Of a stretch of 64,000 bases of DNA, positions 8,045 to 17,083 are shown in pieces. The notes under the pieces were generated by a model. The model made no database searches. It was not told where the DNA came from and was given only the letters and a program-made list of their open reading frames with translations. Both the position numbers and the translations under genes were made by a program. The stretch is taken from NCBI RefSeq assembly GCF_018917145.1, contig NZ_JAHLOD010000003.1:59114-123113 (forward strand). The letters run 5' to 3'. This DNA is from Clostridium bornimense (GTDB taxonomy: Bacteria > Bacillota > Clostridia > Clostridiales > Clostridiaceae). Numbering within the stretch: position 1 is the stretch's first letter; each line of letters begins with the position of its first letter.

Positions 8045-8610
8045 TTTTGATTATAGATAATTATGATTCATTTACGTATAATGTGTACCAATATGTTGGG
8101 GAAATATACAAAGATATTATTGTTAAGAGAAATGATGAAATTACCATCGATGAAATAAAAGCAATGAAGCCAGAAGGAATAATAATTTCTCCGGGACCGA
8201 AGAGACCTGAAGATAGTGGAGTTTCATTAGATGTTTTAAGAAATATAAAAAATGTACCTATTTTGGGGATATGCTTAGGACATGAAGCGATAGGTTATGT
8301 TCATGGTGGAGAAATTGTAGAAGCAAAAAAAATTATGCATGGAAAAACATCTTTAATTAACCATGATGGAAAAGGATTATTTAAAGGGTTAAATAATCCA
8401 TTAAGAGTTATGAGATATCATTCTTTAGTAGTTAAGGAAAGCAAATTAGAGGGACTTAACATAACTAGTAGAAGTTTAGATGATAATGAAATAATGTCGG
8501 TTGTATCAGAAGATGGAATGATAATGGGGATTCAATTTCATCCGGAATCAATATTTACTGAAGATGGAAAGAAGATAATCAAAAATTTTATAGATATAGT
8601 TAGGGGGTAA
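8041..8610 (+). CDS. trpG: Anthranilate synthase component II, glutamine amidotransferase
   Basis: The class I glutaminase subunit that feeds ammonia to TrpE. The catalytic triad is visible: Cys78 in GICLGHEAIG, and His167 and Glu169 in FHPES. The oxyanion loop SPGP lies at about residue 50. At 189 residues it is a stand-alone subunit, not fused to TrpD or TrpE. It could also serve PabB as an amphibolic PabA, because no other amidotransferase is visible here. It overlaps trpE by four bases and ends five bases before trpD. Confidence 0.95.
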   Translation: MILIIDNYDSFTYNVYQYVGEIYKDIIVKRNDEITIDEIKAMKPEGIIISPGPKRPEDSGVSLDVLRNIKNVPILGICLGHEAIGYVHGGEIVEAKKIMHGKTSLINHDGKGLFKGLNNPLRVMRYHSLVVKESKLEGLNITSRSLDDNEIMSVVSEDGMIMGIQFHPESIFTEDGKKIIKNFIDIVRG

Positions 8611-8615
8611 AGGAA

Positions 8616-9647
8616 ATGGAATTTAAAAATATTTTATTAAAGTTATGTAATAGAAATGATTTAACTGATGATGAGGTATATGAAGCAGGAAGATTTATTT
8701 TTAGTGGTGATGCTACTGAATCAGAAATAGCAGGAGCACTTTTAGCACTTAAGACAAAGGGGGAAACAGTAAATGAGATAGCTTATATAGCTAAGGCAAT
8801 AAAAGACTATGCTCCAAAGTTTAGTTATACTCATAAAAATTTATTAGATAATTGTGGTACTGGTGGAGATGGTGCAAATACTTTCAATATTTCAACAACT
8901 GTTTCTTTTGTATTGGCTTCTTTGGGGGCAAAGGTAGCAAAGCATGGCAATAGAGCTATATCTTCAAAAAGTGGATCATCAGATGTATTAACTGAGTTAG
9001 GAGTAAAAATAGATTTAGATAATGATGCAATGGAAAAGATATTAGAGGAAATAGGAATAGTATTTATTTTTGCACCTAATGTTCATAAGAGAATGAAGTA
9101 TGTTATGCCAGTAAGAAGAGCACTTAAAATACCAACAGTTTTAAATCTAATAGGACCACTTACCAATCCTTTTGATTTAAATGGACAACTTTTGGGGGTA
9201 CCAAGAAAAGAATATGTACAAAAGATGGCAGAAGCGCTAAAAATTTTAGGTAGAGAAAATGCAGTAGTAATTAATGGAGATAATAAAGTTGATGAAGCGA
9301 TATTAACAGGAACAAATTATATATCTATATTAAAGAATGGCGAAATAGAAAACATTGAGGTAAAAGCAAAGGATTATGGTATTAGAGAAGTATCTTTAGA
9401 AGAAATAAAAGGTGGGACACCAAAGGAAAATGCTGAAATATTAAAAGCTGTACTTAAGGGGGAAAAAGGACCACATAGAGAAGTTGTAGTATTTAATAGT
9501 GCATTAGGACTTATGGCGTGTGGTATAACTAATACTATTGAAGAAGGAATTGAACTTAGCAAAAAAGCATTAGATACAGGAATAGCTTATGAAAAATTAG
9601 AACAGTTAATTGAAAGGAGCAATAAAGTTGGAAGGGATATTGGATAA
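8616..9647 (+). CDS. trpD: Anthranilate phosphoribosyltransferase
   Basis: Joins anthranilate to PRPP. The diagnostic GTGGDGANTFNIST loop for pyrophosphate binding (about residue 81) and KHGNRAISSKSGSSDVL are present, and it has the normal length of 343 residues. GGGGTAAAGG lies just upstream of the ATG. Its end overlaps the proposed trpC start by 20 bases. Confidence 0.95.
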   Translation: MEFKNILLKLCNRNDLTDDEVYEAGRFIFSGDATESEIAGALLALKTKGETVNEIAYIAKAIKDYAPKFSYTHKNLLDNCGTGGDGANTFNISTTVSFVLASLGAKVAKHGNRAISSKSGSSDVLTELGVKIDLDNDAMEKILEEIGIVFIFAPNVHKRMKYVMPVRRALKIPTVLNLIGPLTNPFDLNGQLLGVPRKEYVQKMAEALKILGRENAVVINGDNKVDEAILTGTNYISILKNGEIENIEVKAKDYGIREVSLEEIKGGTPKENAEILKAVLKGEKGPHREVVVFNSALGLMACGITNTIEEGIELSKKALDTGIAYEKLEQLIERSNKVGRDIG

Positions 9648-10395
9648 AATCATAAAAGAAAAAGAGAAAAGGCTACCCTATCTTAAAGAAGAAGCTAAAA
9701 AAGTTTTTACAGGAAAAAAAGAGAATATATCCTTTATCAATGTGCTAAAAGAATCTGATGATATTGTAATAATTGGTGAATTTAAAAGAGCTTCACCATC
9801 AAAGGGAGATATAAATATTTGTAGTCCTGAAGATAAGATACCATATTATGAAAAAGCAGGTTGTGGATGCGTTTCAATTTTAACTGAAGAAAAATTTTTT
9901 AAGGGAAACTTTAGCGATTTAAAACGTGGAAGAGAGTTAGTTAGTATACCGATACTATGTAAAGATTTTATTATTGATAAGTGTCAAATTGATTTAGCGA
10001 AGGCTAATGGTGCCAATATCATTTTATTAATATTAAAAATTTTAGATGATAACAAGTTTAAAGAATTATATGATTATGCAACAGATTTAGGTTTAGAAGT
10101 GTTATGTGAAGCTGCTGATAAAGAAGAAGTAGAGAGAGCATTAAACTTTAATGTTCCTATAATAGGCATTAACAATAGAAATCTAAAGAATTTCAATGTA
10201 TCTTTTGAAAAGTTAGAAAGATTAGTAACTTATGCAAAGAGTGGTGGAGCATTTATTATCAGTGAAAGTGGAGTGAAAACTGCAGAAGATATAAAAAAGA
10301 TAAGAGAACTCGGTTGTAGTGCAGTATTAATAGGAGAAACTTTTATGAGATCAGATAATGTTATTGATACTGTTAATAATTTAAGAGGTTGCTAA
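9628..10395 (+). CDS. trpC: Indole-3-glycerol-phosphate synthase
   Basis: A TIM-barrel decarboxylating cyclase, the fifth reaction of the pathway. EFKRASPSKGDI (catalytic Lys region), CKDFIID, GINNRNLKNF, SESGVKT and the phosphate site LIGETFMRS are visible. I start at the TTG at 9628 because AAAGGAG (9613-9619) lies eight bases upstream and the family N-terminus then begins LDKIIKEKEK. An upstream TTG at 9610 would place the Shine-Dalgarno inside the coding region. It overlaps trpD and ends one base before trpF. Confidence 0.93.
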   Translation: MEGILDKIIKEKEKRLPYLKEEAKKVFTGKKENISFINVLKESDDIVIIGEFKRASPSKGDINICSPEDKIPYYEKAGCGCVSILTEEKFFKGNFSDLKRGRELVSIPILCKDFIIDKCQIDLAKANGANIILLILKILDDNKFKELYDYATDLGLEVLCEAADKEEVERALNFNVPIIGINNRNLKNFNVSFEKLERLVTYAKSGGAFIISESGVKTAEDIKKIRELGCSAVLIGETFMRSDNVIDTVNNLRGC

Positions 10396-10396
10396 A

Positions 10397-11017
10397 ATGA
10401 AGATTAAAATTTGTGGAGTAAAAGAAAGAGATCATGTAGCTTTATTAGAAAAATTAAATGTTGATTATGTAGGATTTGTTTTTTGTAATAGTAAAAGACA
10501 AATAACTATAGAGGAAGCTAAGAAAATATCTAATGGATATAACAATATAAAAAAAGTTGGAGTATTCAAAAATAATTCTAAGGAATTCATTTTAAAAGCT
10601 TATAATGAAGTAAATTTAGATATTGTGCAATTACATGGTGATGAAACTGTAGAATTTGTTAAAGATTTAAATATACCAGTTATAAAAGCATTTAATCTAA
10701 AGGATAAAACATCAATAAATAAGATTTTAGAATATAGAAATATTAAAAATTTAGAAGGTTATTTAGTTGATAGTGCTATCGGTGGTAGTGGTAAAACTTT
10801 TAAATGGCAATGGTTAAAAGACTTAGATACTGATATAAAAGAGAAGCTATTTTTAGCTGGTGGTATAAGCGAAGATAATTTGGAAGAAGCAATGAAGGTA
10901 GTAAATCCTATTGTTATTGATTTATCATCATATTTAGAAGTAGAAGGAGTTAAATCTCCAGAAAAAATTAAGAAGTTTATGAAGAAAGTAAAAGAATTAA
11001 AAGAGAGGGGCTATTAA
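10397..11017 (+). CDS. trpF: Phosphoribosylanthranilate isomerase
   Basis: An Amadori isomerase with a TIM barrel. The catalytic Cys lies in KICGVKERD (about residue 6). The general-acid Asp segment is [13 protein letters not shown], and the phosphate site is [10 protein letters not shown]. It has 206 residues, normal for a monofunctional enzyme. It is separated by one base from trpC and one base from trpB. Confidence 0.94.
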   Translation: MKIKICGVKERDHVALLEKLNVDYVGFVFCNSKRQITIEEAKKISNGYNNIKKVGVFKNNSKEFILKAYNEVNLDIVQLHGDETVEFVKDLNIPVIKAFNLKDKTSINKILEYRNIKNLEGYLVDSAIGGSGKTFKWQWLKDLDTDIKEKLFLAGGISEDNLEEAMKVVNPIVIDLSSYLEVEGVKSPEKIKKFMKKVKELKERGY

Positions 11018-11018
11018 T

Positions 11019-12221
11019 ATGAGTAAGTATAATTATCCTGATATGAATGGGTATTTTGGAGAGTTTGGTGGAAGGTTTGTTCCAGAAACTTTGATAAGTG
11101 AAGTTAAGAAATTAAAAGCATTCTATGATGAAATTAAAGATGATGAAGATTTCAAGAAAGAAGTTGAATATTATTCTAAAGATTATGTAGGTAGAGAATC
11201 TCCATTAACATTTTGTGCAAACTTAACAAAAAAGTTTGATGGTGTAAAGTTTTATTTAAAGAGAGAAGATTTAAATCATACAGGATCTCATAAAATTAAC
11301 AATGCTTTAGGACAAGCACTTCTATGTAAGAGGATGGGAAAAAGTAAAATTGTTGCTGAAACAGGTGCAGGACAACATGGGGTAGCAGCAGCAACAGCAG
11401 CAGCTTTATTAAATCTTGAATGTATAGTTTTTATGGGAGAAGTAGATGTAGAAAGACAGAAATTAAATGTTTTTAGAATGAAGCTTTTAGGTGCTAAGGT
11501 TGTATCTGTAAGTAAAGGTAATGGTACATTAAAAGATGCTGTTAATGAGGCATTAAAATATTGGGTTGAACATTGTAATGATACTCATTATTTAATAGGA
11601 TCAGTATTAGGACCACATCCATTTCCTGAAATGGTAAGAGATTTTCAAAGTGTTATTGGGAAAGAAACCAAAAAGCAAATCATGGAAAAGGAAGGCAGAC
11701 TTCCTGATGCAATAGTTGCTTGCGTAGGTGGAGGAAGTAATGCTATGGGTATGTTTTATCCATTTATAGAAGATACAAATGTAAAGTTATATGGTGCAGA
11801 AGCTGGTGGATTAGGTGTACAGACAGGAGAACATGCAGCAACATTAGCAGAAGGAACTAAAGGAATATTACATGGATCTAAAATGTATCTTCTTCAAGAT
11901 GAAAATGGGCAAGTTAAAGAGCCTTATTCTATATCAGCAGGATTAGATTACCCTGGAGTAGGACCAGAACATTGTATGTTAAGAGATACAAAAAGAGCTA
12001 TATATGAATCTATAAATGATGATGAAGCATTAGAAGCTTTTGAAATATTAACTAGAGAAGAAGGAATTATACCTGCTATAGAATCTGCACATGCTGTGGC
12101 GTTAGCATTTAAAGTTGCAAAAAAGATGAAGAAAGATGAAATTATAGTGGTTAATTTGTCTGGTAGAGGAGATAAAGATGTAGAGAGAATAGGAGTGATT
12201 TTAGGTGACAAATATAATTAG
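11019..12221 (+). CDS. trpB: Tryptophan synthase beta chain
   Basis: The PLP subunit that condenses indole with serine. The PLP lysine is K92 in [13 protein letters not shown], the phosphate loop is GGGSNAMG, and GAGQHGVA is intact. At 400 residues it is a TrpB1-type chain expected to pair with TrpA. The start ATG at 11019 follows GAGAGGGG. It overlaps trpA by 17 bases. Confidence 0.96.
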   Translation: MSKYNYPDMNGYFGEFGGRFVPETLISEVKKLKAFYDEIKDDEDFKKEVEYYSKDYVGRESPLTFCANLTKKFDGVKFYLKREDLNHTGSHKINNALGQALLCKRMGKSKIVAETGAGQHGVAAATAAALLNLECIVFMGEVDVERQKLNVFRMKLLGAKVVSVSKGNGTLKDAVNEALKYWVEHCNDTHYLIGSVLGPHPFPEMVRDFQSVIGKETKKQIMEKEGRLPDAIVACVGGGSNAMGMFYPFIEDTNVKLYGAEAGGLGVQTGEHAATLAEGTKGILHGSKMYLLQDENGQVKEPYSISAGLDYPGVGPEHCMLRDTKRAIYESINDDEALEAFEILTREEGIIPAIESAHAVALAFKVAKKMKKDEIIVVNLSGRGDKDVERIGVILGDKYN

Positions 12222-12969
12222 TATAAAAGATGCATTTAAAAATGGAAAGGCAGTAATGCCATATGTTATGTCCGGTGAAGATTCAGTAGAAAAAACAATA
12301 AAGGATATAAAATTTCTTGCAAAAGTAGGTGCAGATATAATAGAAGTAGGAGTACCTTATTCAGATCCTATTGCTGATGGAGATGTAATTTATGCTGCAG
12401 CTACAAAGGCTATAAGGAATGGAATAACAATTAAAGATGTATTTCATATAATAGAAGAAGTAAGGAAAGAAGTAAATATTCCTTTAGTTGTTATGACATA
12501 TATAAATCCAGTTGTATGTTATGGATTAGAAGAATTCTTTAAAAAATGTAATGAACTTAAAGTTGGAGGTATTATAGTACCAGATTTACCATTAGAAGAA
12601 ATAGATTTAATTAAACCATATTTAGAAAAGTTCTCAGTTGAATTTATTCCATTAGTGTCTATTAATTCTTCAGAAGAAAGAGTTAAAAAGTTGTGTGAAA
12701 GTAGTAATGGATTTTTGTATGCAGTAAGTGTACTTGGAATTACAGGAGAAAGAGGAAAGTATCCTAAGAGCACTATAGATTATATAAGAAAAATAAAAGA
12801 TATATCTACATTACCAGTAGCATTAGGATTTGGAGTAACAAGTAGAGAACAAGTTGATGAAATTTATAATGATGTTGATGGATTTATAATAGGAACAAAA
12901 ATTGTGAGATTATTAGAAGAAGAAAATTATGAGGAATTAGAAAAACTTGTAAAGAGTTTAAAGGATTGA
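12205..12969 (+). CDS. trpA: Tryptophan synthase alpha chain
   Basis: Cleaves indole-3-glycerol phosphate to indole and channels it to TrpB. Catalytic Glu47 in [12 protein letters not shown] and Asp58 in PIADGD are present, and the C-terminal phosphate site is GFGVTSREQ. It starts at GTG 12205 with AGGAG at 12191-12195. It is the last gene of the operon and is followed by a terminator at 12998-13046. Confidence 0.95.
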   Translation: MTNIISIKDAFKNGKAVMPYVMSGEDSVEKTIKDIKFLAKVGADIIEVGVPYSDPIADGDVIYAAATKAIRNGITIKDVFHIIEEVRKEVNIPLVVMTYINPVVCYGLEEFFKKCNELKVGGIIVPDLPLEEIDLIKPYLEKFSVEFIPLVSINSSEERVKKLCESSNGFLYAVSVLGITGERGKYPKSTIDYIRKIKDISTLPVALGFGVTSREQVDEIYNDVDGFIIGTKIVRLLEEENYEELEKLVKSLKD

Positions 12970-12997
12970 GATAATTTATTTATATAAAATTTCACAA

Positions 12998-13046
12998 AAA
13001 GAGGCTGAAGCAATATATTTATTAAGTATTATGCTGCAGCCTCTTT
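12998..13046 (+). terminator. Terminator of the trp operon
   Basis: AAAGAGGCTG and CAGCCTCTTT form a 10-bp perfect outer stem. An inner AGCA/TGCT extension follows. The T run is short. Confidence 0.8.
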
Positions 13047-13183
13047 GTAATTTAATATATGTTTAAAGAATAAAGAAATAATTGTTCAAATTGATAATTT
13101 ATCGTAAGATATTTAATAATTTACTATATTGTGATAAAATAAATTAAATGTTGGGGGTTATTCTAAAAAAAGGGGGACTAAAT

Positions 13184-14566
13184 ATGTTTAATATTTTTAA
13201 CTTGCAGTCATTGGAAGAGTTTTCTGAAATAGCAGAAAAGAATAGTACAATTGACCAAGAAGAATATGATAAATACGATGTTAAAAGGGGTCTTAGAAAT
13301 AATAATGGAACAGGAGTTTTAGTTGGATTAACAAAGATAGGAAACGTTGAAGGTTACGAAGTTGTTAATAATGAAAGAAAACCAGTACCAGGAACCCTTA
13401 GTTATAGAGGTATTGATTTAAATGAAATAGTAGAGGGATTTCAAAAGGAAAACAGGTTCGGTTTTGAAGAAGTTTGTTATCTATTGTTATTAGGAAAGTT
13501 GCCCAATAGCAGTCAATTAGAAGCATTTAAGGATATGCTTAAAAATTCAAGAAATTTACCCAATGGTTTTACAGAAGATATGATTTTGAAGGCACCAAGT
13601 AAGGATATAATGAATAAACTTCAAAGAAGTATATTAGTATTATATTCATATGATACTAATCCAGATGATAATTCTGTTAAAAATGTTTTAAGACAAAGTA
13701 TTGAGTTAATTGCTAGAATACCATGTATGATAGCATATGGATATCAAGCAAAATCTCATTATTATGATAAACAAAGTCTTCATATTCATATACCAAGACC
13801 AGAATTGAGTACTGCTGAAAATATATTGTATATGATTAGACCAGATAATAAATTTACTAAAAGTGAAGCTGCAATCTTAGATTTGGCTTTAGTAATTCAT
13901 GCAGAACATGGTGGTGGAAATAATTCAACATTTACTACTCATGTTGTTTCATCTGCAGGAACAGATACCTATTCAGCTATTTCTGCTGCTGTTGGATCTT
14001 TAAAAGGAACAAAGCATGGTGGAGCTAATATAAAGGTAATGGCAATGATGAAAAACATAAAGGAAAATGTATCAAACTGGGAAGACAAAGAAGAGATTGA
14101 AAGTTATTTAAGAAAAATTTTAGATAAAAAAGCATTCGATAAGAGTGGATTGATATATGGTATGGGACATGCTGTTTATACTATCTCAGATCCAAGAGCA
14201 GTATTATTAAAAAAGCAAGCATTCAAGTTGGCAGAGGAAAAAGGAAGAATAGATGAGTTTAATATCTATAAAAATGTAGAAGAAGTTACTAAAAAGATTT
14301 TTAAAGAAAGAGGAAGAAATATAGCTACAAATGTGGATTTATACTCCGGTTTTGTATATGATATGTTAAATATACCAGTAGAACTCTATACGCCATTATT
14401 TGCTACTGCTAGAGTTGCAGGATGGTGTGCACATAGAATTGAACAAATTGTAGCGGAAAAGAAAATTATAAGACCAGCTTATAAAGGAATTAAGAAAAAT
14501 GTAAGTTATGAAAAACTTGAAGATAGAGATGAGGATCAATGTTATACATTTTTGCCTAAAGAATAG
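13184..14566 (+). CDS. Citrate synthase (Si-type fold)
   Basis: Condenses oxaloacetate with acetyl-CoA, here probably feeding 2-oxoglutarate and glutamate synthesis in an incomplete anaerobic TCA pathway. Family motifs are HAEHGGGNNSTF and KHGGANIKV (catalytic His region), GMGHAVYTISDPRA (second His) and NVDLYSGFVYDML (catalytic Asp region), followed by the binding Arg in ATARVAGW. The start at 13184 follows AGGGGGACTAA; the longer frame from 13148 has no ribosome site. The length, 460 residues, is somewhat longer than minimal bacterial enzymes and includes an N-terminal extension of about 60 residues typical of clostridial members. A 2-methylcitrate synthase activity cannot be excluded. It is transcribed alone, with the palindrome at 14584-14625 as terminator. 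Confidence 0.88.
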   Translation: MFNIFNLQSLEEFSEIAEKNSTIDQEEYDKYDVKRGLRNNNGTGVLVGLTKIGNVEGYEVVNNERKPVPGTLSYRGIDLNEIVEGFQKENRFGFEEVCYLLLLGKLPNSSQLEAFKDMLKNSRNLPNGFTEDMILKAPSKDIMNKLQRSILVLYSYDTNPDDNSVKNVLRQSIELIARIPCMIAYGYQAKSHYYDKQSLHIHIPRPELSTAENILYMIRPDNKFTKSEAAILDLALVIHAEHGGGNNSTFTTHVVSSAGTDTYSAISAAVGSLKGTKHGGANIKVMAMMKNIKENVSNWEDKEEIESYLRKILDKKAFDKSGLIYGMGHAVYTISDPRAVLLKKQAFKLAEEKGRIDEFNIYKNVEEVTKKIFKERGRNIATNVDLYSGFVYDMLNIPVELYTPLFATARVAGWCAHRIEQIVAEKKIIRPAYKGIKKNVSYEKLEDRDEDQCYTFLPKE

Positions 14567-14580
14567 TGATTAATAATTCA

Positions 14581-14815
14581 AGAGGAGATATCGCTAACAA
14601 ATTTTTATTTGTTAGCGATATCTCCTTTTTTTATGGCACAATTCAGTACACAGTTTCGGTTAATTTTCCCTAAAGGGAAAATATTATAGTCCTTAGGGAG
14701 GCGAAAGGTACAATTGTATTTATAGATGTATTTAGTGCATATATAAAACTATTATACTTAAGAACTGTGCACTGTGCACTGATAATTGTGCACTGATATA
14801 TACCTGTGAAAAAAT
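14581..14815 (-). repeat. Composite intergenic repeat, copy 2 (inverted)
   Basis: This opens with a perfect 19-bp palindrome at 14584-14625 (GGAGATATCGCTAACAAAT with loop TTTT) and a T run that doubles as the citrate synthase terminator. A small hairpin ATTTTCCC/GGGAAAAT follows at 14663-14682, then TATTATAGTCCTTAGGGAGG, a TTATAGATGTATTTAGTGCA segment, and CTGTGCACTGTGCACTG. Read on the minus strand, 14581-14775 aligns along most of its length with 20760-21001, including the order of the sub-blocks. Confidence 0.85.
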
Positions 14816-14910
14816 ATATGAAAAAATAGGAAAAAATTAACAAATATAATGACAAAAGTTTCCAGTTAATATATAATCGATAGTGAGGTGTATGAAAAAG
14901 GGGGGATATT

Positions 14911-15372
14911 ATGATTAAAGATTATAGTACTAGAATTGTTTTATTGGTTCAGAATGCTGAGACAATTTTCACGTATTTTGTGGTGTCTCCGAATACAATA
15001 ATGAACTTTAATATAAGTAATGGGGATTATAGTTATAATAATTCTAGTCCGGTTTTAAAACTATATTATAAAAATGGGGATACATTTACAGAAGGAGAGA
15101 CGGTATATATAAATTCATTTGCTGATAGTTGGTACATACATCCTCGTAGACAGGGTATAGATGCATTTGTAAAATTGGGGAGAGTTCTTGAAGATGGTAA
15201 ATTCGTAGAGTTAGCTAGATCTAATATTATCTCAATTCCAAGAAATTCAGAATCATGGGATACAAACGTAGTATATTCAGATGTTTCTTATAGATTAAGG
15301 GAATCAAAGGATATGTTGTATAAGGAAATAGTAACAAATTTATCAAAAGAGTCTATAAGTGAAGCTAAGTAG
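14911..15372 (+). CDS. DUF4912 domain protein
   Basis: A 153-residue protein made almost entirely of one DUF4912-like domain. The tell-tale part is SWYIHPRRQGIDAFVKLGRVLEDGKFVELARSN, read here in segments, with conserved W and P near SWYIHP. The domain resembles a small beta-sandwich and often accompanies GH57 glucan enzymes in clostridia. A strong GGGGGGAT site lies four bases before the ATG. Twelve bases separate it from the GH57 gene, so the two form an operon, and a role in alpha-glucan binding or storage is a reasonable inference. The biochemical role is not established. Confidence 0.75.
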   Translation: MIKDYSTRIVLLVQNAETIFTYFVVSPNTIMNFNISNGDYSYNNSSPVLKLYYKNGDTFTEGETVYINSFADSWYIHPRRQGIDAFVKLGRVLEDGKFVELARSNIISIPRNSESWDTNVVYSDVSYRLRESKDMLYKEIVTNLSKESISEAK

Positions 15373-15390
15373 AGTAAGGAGGAAATGAGA

Positions 15391-16974
15391 TTGGAAAAAG
15401 GATATGTTGCATTAGTATTACATTCACATTTACCATTTGTAAGACATCCAGATATAAATGATCCTTTAGAGGAAAGATGGCTTTTTGAAGTGATGTCTGA
15501 GTGTTATATGCCTTTATTGAAGGCTTATGAAAATTTATTGAATGAGGGAACAAATTTTAAGGTAACTATGTCAATAACGCCACCTCTTATGGAGATGTTA
15601 GAGGATGAATATTTAAATGAGAGGTACTATAAGCACTTGAGGAAGCTGATAGAACTTACGCAAAGAGAAATTGTTAGAACAAAAAATGATGAAAAGATGA
15701 ATGCCTTAGCATATTTTTATAATGAAAGGTTTATTGAGTTATTAGAAATATACAATATGTATGATAGAAGGATTCTAAATGGTTTTAAAAGATTTTGTGA
15801 CAGTGGAAATTTAGAAATAATAACTTGTTCAGCAACTCATGCTTTATTGCCATTATTAGAAATTAATGAGGAAACTATAAAAGCTCAATTAACTACTGGA
15901 GTTGAAAATTACTATGAACATATAGGGAAAATGCCAAATGGAATTTGGTTACCTGAATGTGCATATACATATAAATTGGAAAGTTATCTAAGAGAATTAG
16001 GAATAAAATATTTCATCTGTGAGAGTAAAGGTATAAAATATGGATCACCTAAGCCAAGGTATGGAACTGCAGCACCAGTAGTTACCCCTAATGGTATAGT
16101 AGCATTTGGTAGAGATGAAGAATCATCTCATCAAGTATGGAGTTCTTTTACCGGATATCCTGGGGATGTTGATTATAGAGAATTTTATAGAGATATAGGG
16201 TTTGAATTACCTATGGATTATATTGGACCATATATTAATGAAGGTGGAATAAGAATTGATACAGGAATAAAATATCATAGAATAACAGGTAAGACAGAAA
16301 ATAAAGATATATATAATAGAGAATGGGCAATGAATAAGGTGGAAAGTCATGCTAATCATTTTACGCATTCTAAGAATAATCAAATCGAGGAATTATCTAA
16401 GAATATGGACGTTACACCAATTTTAACATGTCCTTATGATACAGAATTATTTGGACATTGGTGGTTTGAAGGACCAGAATTTATAGAAAAGTTTATGAGA
16501 AAATCTTGTGAGGAGTGGACAAATTATCAGTTAATTACTCCATGGGAATATATAAATAAGTATCCAAATATACAGTATTCTACCCCATCACCATCATCAT
16601 GGGGAGCTGATGGTGATTATTCTGTATGGCTAAATGGAGATAATGATTGGATATATAAAGAGTTGCATCAATGTGAAGTTGCTATGACGAGATTAGCTAA
16701 TACTTTTGATAAACCATCTGACTTAGAAAGAAGAGCATTAAATCAAGCGGCTAGAGAATTAATGCTTGCGGAGGCTTCTGATTGGCCATTTATAATAAAA
16801 ACTAATACAACTGTTCAATATGCTATTAATAGAATTAATGGTCATATAAATAAGTTTTCTAAATTATATGATGATTTAACTAAGAAAGCTATAGAAGAGA
16901 AGTACTTGGAGAATATAGAGAGTATTGATAATATATTTAAAAATGTAGATTATTCTTTATATAAATCAAAATAA
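15391..16974 (+). CDS. GH57 family 1,4-alpha-glucan branching enzyme-like protein (DUF1957)
   Basis: A glycoside hydrolase family 57 protein, probably acting on glycogen-like alpha-glucan in the cytoplasm. The diagnostic first motif HSHLPFVRHP lies at the N-terminus. IWLPECAY contains the likely nucleophile Glu (about residue 189). TCPYDTELFGHWWFEGP contains the likely acid/base Asp, and the C-terminal DUF1957 helical region includes LNQAARELMLAEASDWPF. Length 527 residues matches bacterial GH57 branching enzymes. I prefer the TTG at 15391, eight bases after AAGGAGG; the ATG at 15385 is only two bases from it. It is the second gene of a two-gene operon ending at the terminator 16997-17018. 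Confidence 0.85.
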   Translation: MEKGYVALVLHSHLPFVRHPDINDPLEERWLFEVMSECYMPLLKAYENLLNEGTNFKVTMSITPPLMEMLEDEYLNERYYKHLRKLIELTQREIVRTKNDEKMNALAYFYNERFIELLEIYNMYDRRILNGFKRFCDSGNLEIITCSATHALLPLLEINEETIKAQLTTGVENYYEHIGKMPNGIWLPECAYTYKLESYLRELGIKYFICESKGIKYGSPKPRYGTAAPVVTPNGIVAFGRDEESSHQVWSSFTGYPGDVDYREFYRDIGFELPMDYIGPYINEGGIRIDTGIKYHRITGKTENKDIYNREWAMNKVESHANHFTHSKNNQIEELSKNMDVTPILTCPYDTELFGHWWFEGPEFIEKFMRKSCEEWTNYQLITPWEYINKYPNIQYSTPSPSSWGADGDYSVWLNGDNDWIYKELHQCEVAMTRLANTFDKPSDLERRALNQAARELMLAEASDWPFIIKTNTTVQYAINRINGHINKFSKLYDDLTKKAIEEKYLENIESIDNIFKNVDYSLYKSK

Positions 16975-16996
16975 ACTTGTATAATAAAAGAAAATG

Positions 16997-17018
16997 AAAA
17001 GTCCCTAGAGGACTTTTT
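16997..17018 (+). terminator. Terminator after the GH57 gene
   Basis: AAAAGTCC and GGACTTTT form an 8-bp perfect stem with a five-base loop and a T tail. Confidence 0.85.
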
Positions 17019-17070
17019 ATTTGTAATTAAACTCTATATAATAAAGCTAAGCGTATTTTACACAAATTAA

Positions 17071-17077
17071 AGGAGAG
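17071..17077 (+). promoter_or_regulatory. Shine-Dalgarno that points to an ATT start
   Basis: AGGAGAG lies 3 to 6 bases upstream of ATT codons at 17081 and 17084. No ATG, GTG or TTG occurs in frame until 17135, which would remove the conserved N-terminal strand of the peptidase. Confidence 0.65.
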
Positions 17078-17083
17078 ATTATT

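Noticed and set aside
14670..14855. Minus-strand frame of 61 codons
   Set aside because: It is inside repeat copy 2 and has no ribosome site.
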